Source: Anaerolineae bacterium (GTDB lineage: Bacteria > Chloroflexota > Anaerolineae > Caldilineales > Caldilineaceae). From it: a DNA stretch of 64,000 nucleotides. This document shows, in pieces, positions 23,389 through 32,549 of the stretch. The notes beneath the pieces are model-generated. The model was not told where the DNA came from. It did not search any database and was given only the letters and a program-made list of their open reading frames with translations. The stretch lies in NCBI GenBank assembly GCA_030432295.1, contig JAUIHI010000004.1:62001-126000 (forward strand), written 5' to 3'. The translations under genes were made by a program, and so were the position numbers. Numbering within the stretch: position 1 is the stretch's first letter; each line of letters opens with the position of its first letter.

Positions 23389-25503
23389 TCAGTCGCCCTC
23401 CACAAGATACTGGTCCCAGCTAAACCCATTTGCCTCAAGTGCCTTCAGGGCCGTGACCCAACCCCAACCGCCAAACGCACTCGTTTTGGGCTGGGTATCC
23501 TCACCATTTGCGTCTGGGCGGACAAAGCGATAGGTAATCCCATAGGTTTGCTGCTCGATCTTCGCCAACCCTCGTTCCTGAATCGTGCGGGTAAAATCGC
23601 TCAGGGTGACAATGCCCATAGCCCCCAACCCATTTGCATACCTGGATGCCCATACTGGCCCACAGTCAGCCTTGTCAAAAAACTGTTTGATAGTGGAGAG
23701 CATGAAGTTAGGACCATCAACTCCGATCGTTTCATTGCTGGCAGGTGCAGGCTTGCCAATCGGCTTCGGTGCCTGAGGTGGCAGGGAGAGCAGTGGGCCT
23801 GGAATGGCCTGTACAACCTTCCCCACTATCGCCTGTCGGCGTTGTGCGAGGAATTCATAGAAGTATTCAACTTGCCAAAGGCTTGGGTCCTCTGGAATCA
23901 GATGGCGCTGCCGATAGCCTTTTTTGTCCAACACGTCCGCGCTATTGAGCCAATCCCTGAGTTCTTTGGCTCGCTTGTTGGCACGATTGGAATTGGGATC
24001 CAATAGCTGGAAGTTGGTCACAGAGTGGATGTCAGACATAGTAAATGGCGCGGCATCGCCCAACTTAGCGAGTCTCGACTCTAGCAAAGAACGGGGGTGG
24101 ATATGGTCGATATCGCGACCACCGAGCACATTGCGATTGTATATCAAATAGAACAGAAAATCTTGATCCCACGTATCAACACTTTTGGCAGTATTTTCTG
24201 CTGTGAATGTTAGCGGATGGCCCGTATATACTGCCAGAACCTCTTCCACGGGAAAAATGGCATCCTTATACTGTTTGAGGACATGCAAAATCTTGCGAAT
24301 GCCGGTACTATAAGGAGTCCAGCCTCGACCACGACTGAACACACCGTTAAGTAAAGATAGGTAAAGCCAGCGTTTCAGGCACAGGTAGTCCGGATTGTTG
24401 ATATCGTGATTTTCGTAGACAGTTGCCAGCTGCGACGTAGATAATTTCTTATGGAAGAAGTGATAGGCAACGAAATAGAGTGGGATGGGAGAACGATTAG
24501 CGCTGGTGTAGTAGTTGTACAATTCACTCGTCTTCAAAAATTTCACCACTGTGCGCAAGACATCCAGAATGCGTTCTTGATACTGAAGAGCAAATTCCGC
24601 ATCCTGTGGCTTTACATGAATCGCCTCGCGTGCCGGTTCATCCTGAAGCAGAAAGAGCAGCTTGATCATCTCATCCTGATCGAAATGAATATCATCGAAC
24701 TCCCTTACCGCACGAAAGAAGCTCTCCATTTTGTAGTTGAACCCCTTAAACATGGAGGCAACCAGATCAAAAGCTGATAGGCGGGTGCCCCCATCATTCA
24801 GACGGCGAAAAAGCTCGACAATGCGCATTTTTTCCCGATCAACTTCGGTTTTGTTGACGGTGACCGTGGCGATTCCAATCGTAGGGACAGTGGTGACATT
24901 CTGCTGGAATTGATGGATGTTCCGCTGTATCCGTTCTATTTGCTTTGCGTCGTTTAGCCCCATCTGTTCAGTGATTTCCGCTGTCACTTGATAGAAATCT
25001 TCGACATCGCTCAAACGCTTAAAGAGGTTGGGAACAGGATACCAACCAGTCGCACGTTTTGATCCATCATCGATGGTAACTGATGTGGGCAGACCACCAA
25101 GATCGGCGGCAAAGCGGAAGTCATAGTCGCTATCTGTACTGAGTAGATCAAAATAGAGCGTTTTCTCGTTGAAGCTGCCGAGTAGCCCCATATAAAAAGA
25201 TTGCAGTCTTTGCTGTCCATCAATCACCAGGCTGCATGTGCGAGATAGGTTCTGTTCCTCTCTAGCGAGGGGTTCTTCCCCGTATCGGGAGAAGGGACGA
25301 AAAGCAAATAATGGTGTCGATCCTTTTTGCTCTTCCAGCACCATGATGCCGCCAAATGAATTCCTTTTTAGCAAGGAATCAAAGAGCAATTCCATCTTGT
25401 CTTCATCCCAGACCAGCCGACGCTGAATCACGGGCAAGACATAATCGCCTTGCTCGATACCGTGAACAACATCAGCTAAACGTTGAGGTTTCCAGTGTGC
25501 CAT
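23389..25503 (-). CDS. DUF262 / HNH nuclease protein, GmrSD-like (704 aa)
   Basis: The N-terminal DUF262 domain has the ParB-like nucleotide-binding motif LVIDGQQRLQSFYMGLLG (DGQQR at residues 95-99) and GDYVLPVIQRRLVWDEDKME. An HNH endonuclease of the DUF1524 type follows at 463-512: RDIDHIHPRSLLESRL and FQLLDPNSNRANKRAKEL. This pairing defines GmrSD-type enzymes, which restrict modified DNA such as glucosylated phage DNA. The last 200 residues (NFMLSTIKQFFDKADCG onward) are extra and unassigned, perhaps a DNA-binding module. Start ATG with GAAAGG. The gene is less GC-rich than its neighbours, consistent with acquisition as part of the island. Confidence 0.8.
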   Translation of the reverse strand: MAHWKPQRLADVVHGIEQGDYVLPVIQRRLVWDEDKMELLFDSLLKRNSFGGIMVLEEQKGSTPLFAFRPFSRYGEEPLAREEQNLSRTCSLVIDGQQRLQSFYMGLLGSFNEKTLYFDLLSTDSDYDFRFAADLGGLPTSVTIDDGSKRATGWYPVPNLFKRLSDVEDFYQVTAEITEQMGLNDAKQIERIQRNIHQFQQNVTTVPTIGIATVTVNKTEVDREKMRIVELFRRLNDGGTRLSAFDLVASMFKGFNYKMESFFRAVREFDDIHFDQDEMIKLLFLLQDEPAREAIHVKPQDAEFALQYQERILDVLRTVVKFLKTSELYNYYTSANRSPIPLYFVAYHFFHKKLSTSQLATVYENHDINNPDYLCLKRWLYLSLLNGVFSRGRGWTPYSTGIRKILHVLKQYKDAIFPVEEVLAVYTGHPLTFTAENTAKSVDTWDQDFLFYLIYNRNVLGGRDIDHIHPRSLLESRLAKLGDAAPFTMSDIHSVTNFQLLDPNSNRANKRAKELRDWLNSADVLDKKGYRQRHLIPEDPSLWQVEYFYEFLAQRRQAIVGKVVQAIPGPLLSLPPQAPKPIGKPAPASNETIGVDGPNFMLSTIKQFFDKADCGPVWASRYANGLGAMGIVTLSDFTRTIQERGLAKIEQQTYGITYRFVRPDANGEDTQPKTSAFGGWGWVTALKALEANGFSWDQYLVEGD

Positions 25504-25531
25504 CTTTTACCTTTCGCAGAGTCTGCTTATC

Positions 25532-25723
25532 CTATTTTGTTATCGGATCGTGTCCCATCAACCTTTCCTTGACCAGCGCGTTGCGCGCCCACTGCGTCGT
25601 GTTGCCCCAGCCATGAAAACCTGGTGCAGAGGGCAGGTCTTCCCTATCCACATCCCGTAGTTGGTCCTTGACCTGGGCGTAGACGCGCTCCAACACATCG
25701 GTTAGGTTGGCCGAACTGCCCAG
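25532..25723 (-). CDS. Short winged-helix-like protein or fragment between mod and DUF262 (about 63 codons)
   Basis: The minus strand between mod and the DUF262 gene has an open frame reading NLTDVLERVYAQVKDQLRDV, LPSAPGFHGWGNTTQWARNA and VKERLMGHDPITK. The W-x-N-x3-x-WA-x3-L pattern resembles the winged helix at the N-terminus of Mrr-type proteins. No ATG exists: candidates are CTG at 25723 (AGGGGAGG just upstream, too close) or GTG at 25696 (no ribosome site). It overlaps no stop of mod beyond its last codons. It may be a real small gene or the stump of a longer one. Confidence 0.4.
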   Translation of the reverse strand: MGSSANLTDVLERVYAQVKDQLRDVDREDLPSAPGFHGWGNTTQWARNALVKERLMGHDPITK

Positions 25724-25731
25724 CGCCTCCC

Positions 25732-28551
25732 CTACCGCACCCCAAACACCTTCATCACCTCATCCCCCAGATGGTTGATCACCTTCACCGCGATGCGCCC
25801 GGAGGTGGGCTTGTCGAAGGGCCGGGAAATCTCGCTGTGCAGACTCTCCCAGGCTTCCTCGTCGATCTCCGCTTTCAGCGTCGTCTTGAGCGAACTGTAG
25901 GGGTCATTCGCGCCCAGGAAGTAGGCGTGGCGCACAAAGAAGCTCTCCTCGTTGTAATCCGTGTCGATAAACCAGACCGCGATGTCGTCGGGACCGCCCG
26001 ACTGCACCTGGCCCGATTGAGGATGAAAGACATCCACCCCGTGAATCTGCACCCGAATTTGGCCGTCGCCCGCCTCCTGAATCTCGATGTCCGGCTCGCC
26101 GAAGATGACGAAGAGGTTGCCCGCACCCGTGTTCTTGAGCGCGTCGGCCATGTGCAGGTCCGCGTTCATGCGCGCCTTCAGCACAGGGATGCGCCCCAAC
26201 TTCTCGAATTCGGCGGAGTGGGCGTCGTAGTTGAAGGCGCAGGCGATCAGCACATCGAAGCCAGCGTCCCCGGCCTCCCGTGCCGCGGCTACCAGGTCGG
26301 CCCGGGGCACAGTGCCAAACTCCGGGCCGATAAAGATGCCCGCCCGCCGCTCTTTGCCGTTCTCCCCCTCCCGATAGCGCCCCTCGGCGCACAGGTAATG
26401 GCCCGGCCAGCCGGTGAGCGCACCGAAGCTGATGCGGTCCTCCTTGTGGGCCTGCTGCACCCCAGCCGTGCGCAGATTCTCCAGAATTACTTGGGTAAAG
26501 TCGATTTCGTTGGCGTACTTCTCCTTCTCCTCGTCGATAAAGTTGCCTGCGATAGGCTGCAACTCGTCGTTCTCGTCCACGGCCAGCACCCGATGGGGCG
26601 AGAGGCTCTCCACAGTGAAGGGACCCGCCACCCGCACGGTGTTGCGCTCCTCGTAGGGCTTGTCGTAGAGAAACTCCTGGTCCGAGTTGGCCGCAATCGA
26701 GGCGTCCATCTCCTGCTGGCGGGTGATGCGCTCTTTCCACCAGGCTGCGTGGAGTTCTTTGGCCTGGGCCGACCACCCCTTTTTCGCCTCTCTGGGAATC
26801 TCCCATTCCTCCCAGGACTGGCCAAGCGCCTCGTTGAGTTGGGTGCGCAGGGGTTCCATCACCGCCTGAAATTGCTCCCAGATGACGTCGAGCTCCGCGT
26901 TGTTGGCGATGTGACTGACCATAATGTGGGGAACCCGCTCGTAGACAAAGCCGTGGCGGATGTTGCCGTAGGTGGGTGCAGTGGAGGGGGCTGTGTGGGT
27001 GATTTCGGCCTCTTTCAACTGACCCGCTGCGGAATCGGCCAGCAGATAGTAGGGGTAGCGCGCGCCCATAATCCGGGCGCGGGCCAAGGCCAGGGCCACC
27101 CGGCTGGTGTCGATAGTGATCCAACGGCGACCCCACTGCTCGGCCACATAAGCAGTTGTACCAGAACCACAGGTTGGATCGAGCGCAAGATCGCCTGGGT
27201 CAGTGGTCATCAAGATGCATCGTTCAACTATACGGGTAGATGTTTGGACAACATAGGTCATACCTAACTCGCCCCTGGAGTCGAGCCACAAATCTGCCAA
27301 AGGTGTAAAACCAAAATCTGAAAGATATCGCTTATAAATTCTATTTCCCTCTTTGGGAAGTAACCTTCCAAACTTCCAAAGTTTTTTTGTGCCTTCTACT
27401 CCTACTGACCAATGCCTGTTTGATGGACATTTCAATGTGAGACTCTTGCCTTGATACTCAACCGAAATCGGTACTGAATTCTCTTTGCTATAACCCGGAG
27501 ATACAATCGGCCAGGTTGCGAAAACTCTTGACTCATTTGGGATCAAGCCTGGGTTTCCCAATTCCTCTTTGGTTAGTTTTCGTATTGCACCATCAGTCAA
27601 CTCGATATTGGTGTATTCAATTGCCCCCTCTTTTCCTGGCACTTTCTCAATGAGCAATTGTCTGTACTTTGTCTTTGCGCGCTCTTTTCCAAACCACACA
27701 ATGTAATCAACAGTGGACCCAAGAAATCCGGCACTCTCGCTTCCGGTTTTTTTGAAAGAGATAAGACTGATGAAGTTATCATCCCCAAATACCTCATCCA
27801 TCAGCGCTCGCACCCGATGCACATTTTCATCCCCGATCTGCACAAAGATAGAACCGCTCTCGGTCAGCAAATCCCGGGCCACAGTCAGCCGGTCGCGCAG
27901 ATAGGTCAGATAGGAATGGATGCCGTCGCGCCAGGTGTCCCGGAATGCCTTCACCTGCTCCGGCTCACGGGTGATGTGGTCGGCCTTGCCGTCCCGCACA
28001 TCCCGGCTGGTGGTGCTCCACTGGAAGTTGGAGTTGAATTTGATGCCGTAGGGTGGGTCGATGTAGATGCACTGCACTTTGCCCCGCAGCCCCTCCCGCT
28101 CGGCCAGGCTGGCCATCACCTGCAAACTGTCGCCCAGAATCATGCGGTTGGTCCAGTTGGCGTCGTGCTTGTAAAAATCCGTGGCCGTCGCTCCCTCTGG
28201 GATGCCGTTGAAGTCGGCGAAGAGGTCCAACTGCGCGGCCAACTCCTCCTGCCCAGCCGCGGCCCGCTCTGCACTCTGGCGCAGCAGGTCGTCGATCAGC
28301 ACCTTCGGGTGTACCTTCTCCTGGATGTAGAGGGGTGGCGCGGCCACCACCAGGTCGGACCAATCCTGCTCGTCCTTGCCCCGCCACACCAGTTGCGGGT
28401 CCAAATCCCGGTTGCGCCGTTCATAGGCCAGGCGGACGGGGCTTTTCTCCTCCTCCGCCATCACCGATTCATATTCCGCAGTGGGGATGTTCGTGCGCCG
28501 GGCCTCGTCGTGCTTCAGGGTTTCTACGGTTTTGGGGGTGCGTGTCGCCAT
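25732..28551 (-). CDS. mod: Type III restriction system DNA methyltransferase, Mod (939 aa)
   Basis: An N6-adenine or N4-cytosine methyltransferase of the beta class: motif IV DPPYGIKFNSNFQWST (DPPY at 165-168) precedes motif I LDPTCGSGTTAYVAEQWG (460-466). Mod recognises the site and is needed for both methylation and, with Res, cleavage. The region between the motifs (about 262-448) is the target-recognition domain and is visibly richer in A+T than the flanks. The C-terminal half (about 500-939) carries an extra domain (FIDTDYNEESFFVRHAYFLG) usual in this subfamily. Start ATG with GAGGCC. In the transcript order it follows res and the inserted RAYT. Confidence 0.92.
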   Translation of the reverse strand: MATRTPKTVETLKHDEARRTNIPTAEYESVMAEEEKSPVRLAYERRNRDLDPQLVWRGKDEQDWSDLVVAAPPLYIQEKVHPKVLIDDLLRQSAERAAAGQEELAAQLDLFADFNGIPEGATATDFYKHDANWTNRMILGDSLQVMASLAEREGLRGKVQCIYIDPPYGIKFNSNFQWSTTSRDVRDGKADHITREPEQVKAFRDTWRDGIHSYLTYLRDRLTVARDLLTESGSIFVQIGDENVHRVRALMDEVFGDDNFISLISFKKTGSESAGFLGSTVDYIVWFGKERAKTKYRQLLIEKVPGKEGAIEYTNIELTDGAIRKLTKEELGNPGLIPNESRVFATWPIVSPGYSKENSVPISVEYQGKSLTLKCPSNRHWSVGVEGTKKLWKFGRLLPKEGNRIYKRYLSDFGFTPLADLWLDSRGELGMTYVVQTSTRIVERCILMTTDPGDLALDPTCGSGTTAYVAEQWGRRWITIDTSRVALALARARIMGARYPYYLLADSAAGQLKEAEITHTAPSTAPTYGNIRHGFVYERVPHIMVSHIANNAELDVIWEQFQAVMEPLRTQLNEALGQSWEEWEIPREAKKGWSAQAKELHAAWWKERITRQQEMDASIAANSDQEFLYDKPYEERNTVRVAGPFTVESLSPHRVLAVDENDELQPIAGNFIDEEKEKYANEIDFTQVILENLRTAGVQQAHKEDRISFGALTGWPGHYLCAEGRYREGENGKERRAGIFIGPEFGTVPRADLVAAAREAGDAGFDVLIACAFNYDAHSAEFEKLGRIPVLKARMNADLHMADALKNTGAGNLFVIFGEPDIEIQEAGDGQIRVQIHGVDVFHPQSGQVQSGGPDDIAVWFIDTDYNEESFFVRHAYFLGANDPYSSLKTTLKAEIDEEAWESLHSEISRPFDKPTSGRIAVKVINHLGDEVMKVFGVR

Positions 28552-28581
28552 TGGATCGGCCTCATTTTACGTGTATTGTGG

Positions 28582-28746
28582 GTGCGGTTTGTAACCGCAC
28601 ATTTTCGGAATATCCCGTCTGTTGTAGGTGCGGTTTGTAACCGCACGATCTCCGGGCTTGTGCGGTTACAAACCGCACCTACGATTTGATGTTTATGTAA
28701 CCGCACAATCTCCGACATTTCCACATCGTGCGGTTGCAAACCGCGC
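28582..28746. repeat. REP palindrome cluster between mod and the RAYT gene
   Basis: The unit GTGCGGTTTGTAACCGCAC is a near-perfect palindrome (TGCGGTT/AACCGCA). Full copies lie at 28582-28600, 28628-28646, 28660-28678 (inverted) and 28728-28746 (inverted, abutting the RAYT stop), plus a half copy at 28697-28706. Several are followed by a conserved tail ATCTCCG. Such arrays flanking a RAYT gene are the classical REP/BIME arrangement. Confidence 0.85.
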
Positions 28747-29280
28747 CTACAGGTTGTCGTCTTCGGATTCCTGCCAATCGTATTCTGTGATGGACACGGG
28801 CAACGACCACCCCCACCGTTCCGGATAGGCGTCGCGGGTTTGCCAATGGCGGTAGCTGCTGTGTGCCCAATCTTCCGGCCTTTCCACCAATCCGTGACGC
28901 ACCGGGTTGTAATGGATGTAATCCAAATGGCGCTGAAAATCGGTTTCGTCTCGGATGACGTGATCCCAGAACCCTTTCTGCCAGAATTTCATACTGCCTT
29001 TGACGCCAATCAGGTCCTTGTACTGCTTCGTGAAATTCGGTTTGAGCGAGTGCATAATGTCGCTGAAATTGTTTGGCCCTGTGGGTCGAATCAGCAGGTG
29101 AAAATGATCGTACAGAAAGACATATCCGAGCATCACAAAGGGGTGGAGTGTCTTCACATTGCCTAGAACGGTGCGCAGCAGATCGACGTAGCGCTCGTCA
29201 TGAAAGATGGGCGTGCGACGGTCAACCACCTGTGTAATGAAGACGATTGTATTGGGGATGTAATAGCGTCGAATGTTCAT
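28747..29280 (-). CDS. REP-associated tyrosine transposase, RAYT (177 aa)
   Basis: A single-domain Y1 HUH nuclease that nicks and moves REP palindromes. The HUH motif is DHFHLLI (His59, His61), and the catalytic Tyr lies in LDYIHYNPVRHG (Tyr121 or Tyr124). The N-terminus RRYYIPNTIVFITQVVDRRT and QKGFWDHVIRDETDF are typical of RAYTs. The start at 29280 is chosen because the ten codons before it translate a REP palindrome. REP copies lie on both sides (28582-28746; 29290-29367). It interrupts a type III restriction operon between res and mod, in the same orientation. Confidence 0.9.
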   Translation of the reverse strand: MNIRRYYIPNTIVFITQVVDRRTPIFHDERYVDLLRTVLGNVKTLHPFVMLGYVFLYDHFHLLIRPTGPNNFSDIMHSLKPNFTKQYKDLIGVKGSMKFWQKGFWDHVIRDETDFQRHLDYIHYNPVRHGLVERPEDWAHSSYRHWQTRDAYPERWGWSLPVSITEYDWQESEDDNL

Positions 29281-29289
29281 TGTTTGTAG

Positions 29290-29367
29290 GTGCGGTTTGT
29301 AACCGCACAATCTTCGGCGTATCCATCATTGGCCGGGGTTCGATACCTGTGCGGCTGCAAACCGCAC
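29290..29367. repeat. REP pair between RAYT and res
   Basis: Palindrome copies at 29290-29308 and 29349-29367 (inverted relative to each other) lie immediately upstream of the RAYT start and directly at the res stop codon, whose TAG forms the first bases of the repeat tail. Confidence 0.85.
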
Positions 29368-32300
29368 CTACGCGATTGCTGCTTCGATCAACTTGTTGAA
29401 ATCCGCCTCGATCTCAAAGACCGCCTTGAACTCGGCAAACTGCCAGCGGCCCAGCGTGCCCAGGTTGTTCACCCCTGGCACCCAATAGCTTTTCATCGTG
29501 TTGGATTTGTCTTTCACATCTTCGCCCCGAAAGCCCTTAATCTCCACCACCAGATTGAGCAGGTCCGGTCGCCCGTCGTCGATCTGCACGATGAAATCTG
29601 GGATGTACGTGCGTTTGGTTGAGCCATAGAGATAGGGCACTTCCAGCCCCAATCCCTGGTTCTTCACATAGGCCCGCACCCTTGGATGGGCCTCGGCCAC
29701 CCGGCAGAACTCGGCTTCCCAGTCGCTGTCGCAGACCACCCAGTTGATGTGGCAGCGCTGGGGGTCTGTCTTCCAACGGGTCTCTTTGGATGTGTTAAAA
29801 TTGACGTGAATGGTGGAGCCGGTGGGGTTATAGGCATCCAGAATCGCTCTGATGGGCCGGTCGTCGGCCATCGATTCGGTGATGGCTGCTTTGATGCGTT
29901 CGCAGGCCATATCCGCAATTTCGGTATAGAGCAGTTGGGCCGGGAAAGTGCCCCCGGTGCAGCGCAGATAGCCCCCTTCCATCCACTGCCGGGCAATCCG
30001 TTTCAACTGGCCGAAGAGATGCAGCTTGGGTTCCTCGCCCGGATCCCGAAATTGGCTATAGAGCAGATGCTTGGCCAGATGAAAAAGAATCGTGGACTGG
30101 CGCATCCCTTCCAGATGCTTCACATTTAGCTCAATCCCCTCACCGATGATACCCTCGTTGCGGGTCACCGAAGGGCCGACCAAATCGGGTGTCAGTGCCA
30201 ACAGCGAATCCGGGCCAAAGGTCGCTGTGAGCTGCTCTGGCGGCAGTTCCACCCGGTAGCCCTCCACCCGGGGAAATTGAATCTCCAAAGCATCCCGCTC
30301 CGGTCGCACAGCCATCACCTGCACGGTCTGCTTGGGCGGCTTGGGAGCCACTACCACCGGTTTGGCTGTGAAGTCAAAGGGGATGCCAAAGACATCCGCA
30401 TACTCCACATTGAACAGCCCCTCCTCATTCAGTTCGTAGGATTGGCGGCGCAACGCACGCCCCACCACCTGCTCGCACAGCAGTTGGGTGCCAAAGGCCC
30501 GCACCCCCAGCACGTGGGTCACGGTGTTGCAGTCCCAGCCCTCGGTCAGCATAGAGACCGAGACCACACAGCGCACCGACTCGCCCAGCCGTCCCTCCTT
30601 TCCTACGGTGTTCATCACCTCGCGCAGCAACTCCTGGTCGCTAATGTTTTGGCCGTCGGACTGGTTGCCGCTGCGCTCCACAATCTCCCGCCGAAAGCGC
30701 TCAATCTCGTCCGAAGCCATCTCCCGAAACTCCCTGTCCAGGGCATCGCCGGATTCAAGCTGTTCGCTGTCGATGAGCAATGTATTGGGTCGGGCCAGCC
30801 GGTTGCCCTGTTCGTCGTAGTTGCGGAAGAGGGGCAACCGTCCAGCGTTGTATGCTTCTGTCTCCCCATCCGCGCCCAGCCGCTGAAAACCGGAGATGTA
30901 GTCATAGACCAGCTTGGAGGTGGAGGTGTTGTTGCAGACGACAATAAAGACCGGCGGCACCCGAATCTCTGCCGTCTGCCACAGGTCGAATATCTTCTGA
31001 TAGTGGCCGTAGAGAGCATCCAGCGCGGTCTGAAGCTCTGCCGGCAGGTTCAGCGGGTCCAGATTCTTGCTGGCCTTGCCCCGCCCCTTCTTGGGCATCT
31101 TCTTGCCGATGTGTTCCCACAGGTTGCGAAACTTGGGCATATCCCCGCCGGGGATGTTGTCGGCCACGGGCACACGGGGCAGCTTGACAATCCCGCACTC
31201 GATGGCGTCCATCAGCGAGAAGTCGCTGACTGTCCAGGGAAAGAGCGTGCCCTCGGCATAGCCCGAACCACTCAGGAAAAAAGGTGTGGCCGAGAGGTCA
31301 TAGACCTTCTGCACCCCCAGCTTGCGCTTGACCACTTCCAAGCCAGAAATCCACAGACGGGCCGCTTCATTCGCCTTCTGGGCCTCTTTGCGCTCGTCCC
31401 CCTTTAAATCCTGCATATCCTCGTTTTCCGGCTTCTCCCGATAGCAGTGATGGGCCTCGTCGTTGAGGACAAGCACATTCTTCATGCCCATTAGCTCCGG
31501 CATCACTCGCTGGATCATCTGGCCTTCGCTCTCCAGGGTAAGTAGCTCTGGTCCCCGCCCTTGCAGAAACTCCCGGCTAGTTTTGGAGAGACTCAGACGC
31601 TCCCGCAGCTTGAAGGCGTGATAGTTGGTGATGACAATTTTGGCCCGATCCAAGTCCCCCAGCATATCGTTGGGAACCAGCTCCCGGCTGCGGTAATAGC
31701 TGTCCGGGTCGTTGGGTTGCAGCACACGCAGGCGGTCCCGAATAGTGATGCCCGGCGTCACGATCAAAAAGCCCCGGGTAAAGGAGCGGCTGCGGGGATG
31801 GCGTACCGCGTTGATCGTCTGCCAGGCAATCAGCATAGCCATCACCGTAGTCTTGCCCGCCCCTGTGGCCAGCTTCAGCGCAATCCGTTGCAACTCCGGG
31901 TTGGCCTGTTCGCTGGCTCCCTGCACCAGGTCCAGGGTTTCCCTGCCCTGGGCCGAAGCGGGGGCGACCTCCGCCAGCCAGATGGCCGTCTCCACCGCTT
32001 CCACCTGGCAGAAAAAGGGACGAATGCCCTGGAAGGGATAGCTGCGCCAGTGTTGCAGCAGCCGCTGGGTCTCCGGTGTCACCCCCCACTTGCTGGGGTC
32101 GGGAATCTGCCGCCAGCGGTCCACCTGGGCGCGGATGGCGTTGATGTTGCCCGTCACGTCGTATTGCTGTTCTGCGGTCGAGATGCCTTCTTCTTCTCCC
32201 AGCACCAGGGCCAACTGCGCATCTTGGGATTTGCGACGCTTCTTGGGTTTGGGCACAGGGGTCACAAACTTGGCTGTGCGCCGAAAGTCGAGAATACGGT

Positions 32301-32394
32301 TAGTCGGCTGGCCGTCTGCGTCCAGTTCCCAGTGGCGGGCCGGGTAGGTGTAGGGTGAATTGAGGATGGGTTTCTCGAAGAATTGTTCTGTCAT
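29368..32394 (-). CDS. res: Type III restriction endonuclease subunit, Res (1008 aa)
   Basis: A superfamily 2 helicase-nuclease that cuts DNA with Mod. Motifs: Walker A LKLATGAGKTTVMAML (about 176-183), motif II VLVLNDEAHHCYREKP (312-315), motif III YDLSATPFF, motif VI LCEQVVGRALRRQSYE, and a C-terminal PD-(D/E)xK nuclease with YIPDFIVQIDDG and LVVEIKGFRG. Length is normal for the family. The start at 32394 is used because the 21 codons before it contain a REP copy (32432-32450). It is the first gene of the minus-strand restriction unit. Confidence 0.92.
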   Translation of the reverse strand: MTEQFFEKPILNSPYTYPARHWELDADGQPTNRILDFRRTAKFVTPVPKPKKRRKSQDAQLALVLGEEEGISTAEQQYDVTGNINAIRAQVDRWRQIPDPSKWGVTPETQRLLQHWRSYPFQGIRPFFCQVEAVETAIWLAEVAPASAQGRETLDLVQGASEQANPELQRIALKLATGAGKTTVMAMLIAWQTINAVRHPRSRSFTRGFLIVTPGITIRDRLRVLQPNDPDSYYRSRELVPNDMLGDLDRAKIVITNYHAFKLRERLSLSKTSREFLQGRGPELLTLESEGQMIQRVMPELMGMKNVLVLNDEAHHCYREKPENEDMQDLKGDERKEAQKANEAARLWISGLEVVKRKLGVQKVYDLSATPFFLSGSGYAEGTLFPWTVSDFSLMDAIECGIVKLPRVPVADNIPGGDMPKFRNLWEHIGKKMPKKGRGKASKNLDPLNLPAELQTALDALYGHYQKIFDLWQTAEIRVPPVFIVVCNNTSTSKLVYDYISGFQRLGADGETEAYNAGRLPLFRNYDEQGNRLARPNTLLIDSEQLESGDALDREFREMASDEIERFRREIVERSGNQSDGQNISDQELLREVMNTVGKEGRLGESVRCVVSVSMLTEGWDCNTVTHVLGVRAFGTQLLCEQVVGRALRRQSYELNEEGLFNVEYADVFGIPFDFTAKPVVVAPKPPKQTVQVMAVRPERDALEIQFPRVEGYRVELPPEQLTATFGPDSLLALTPDLVGPSVTRNEGIIGEGIELNVKHLEGMRQSTILFHLAKHLLYSQFRDPGEEPKLHLFGQLKRIARQWMEGGYLRCTGGTFPAQLLYTEIADMACERIKAAITESMADDRPIRAILDAYNPTGSTIHVNFNTSKETRWKTDPQRCHINWVVCDSDWEAEFCRVAEAHPRVRAYVKNQGLGLEVPYLYGSTKRTYIPDFIVQIDDGRPDLLNLVVEIKGFRGEDVKDKSNTMKSYWVPGVNNLGTLGRWQFAEFKAVFEIEADFNKLIEAAIA

Positions 32395-32431
32395 GGGGAG
32401 CCTGCAAATCTCGCGAATCAAGTGACTTGTA

Positions 32432-32450
32432 GTGCGGTTGCAAACCGCAC
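32432..32450. repeat. REP copy upstream of res
   Basis: One palindrome copy lies 38 bases upstream of the res start, about 3 kb from the RAYT cluster. It shows that REP units have also been placed at the outer end of the restriction locus. Confidence 0.8.
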
Positions 32451-32549
32451 GGATCAAGAGTTTGGCAAAGAGGGACCGGCAACAGGATTTTGACTACCGC
32501 TGGAACATTCTACTGAAGACGATGAATCCGACTTTCACCACGGAAGAGG

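Noticed and set aside
25771-27267. 498-codon plus-strand frame opposite mod
   Set aside because: Antisense shadow of mod, whose motifs are unmistakable.
28747-29310. RAYT start ten codons upstream at 29310
   Set aside because: Those codons translate the REP palindrome; the ATG at 29280 is where family sequence begins.
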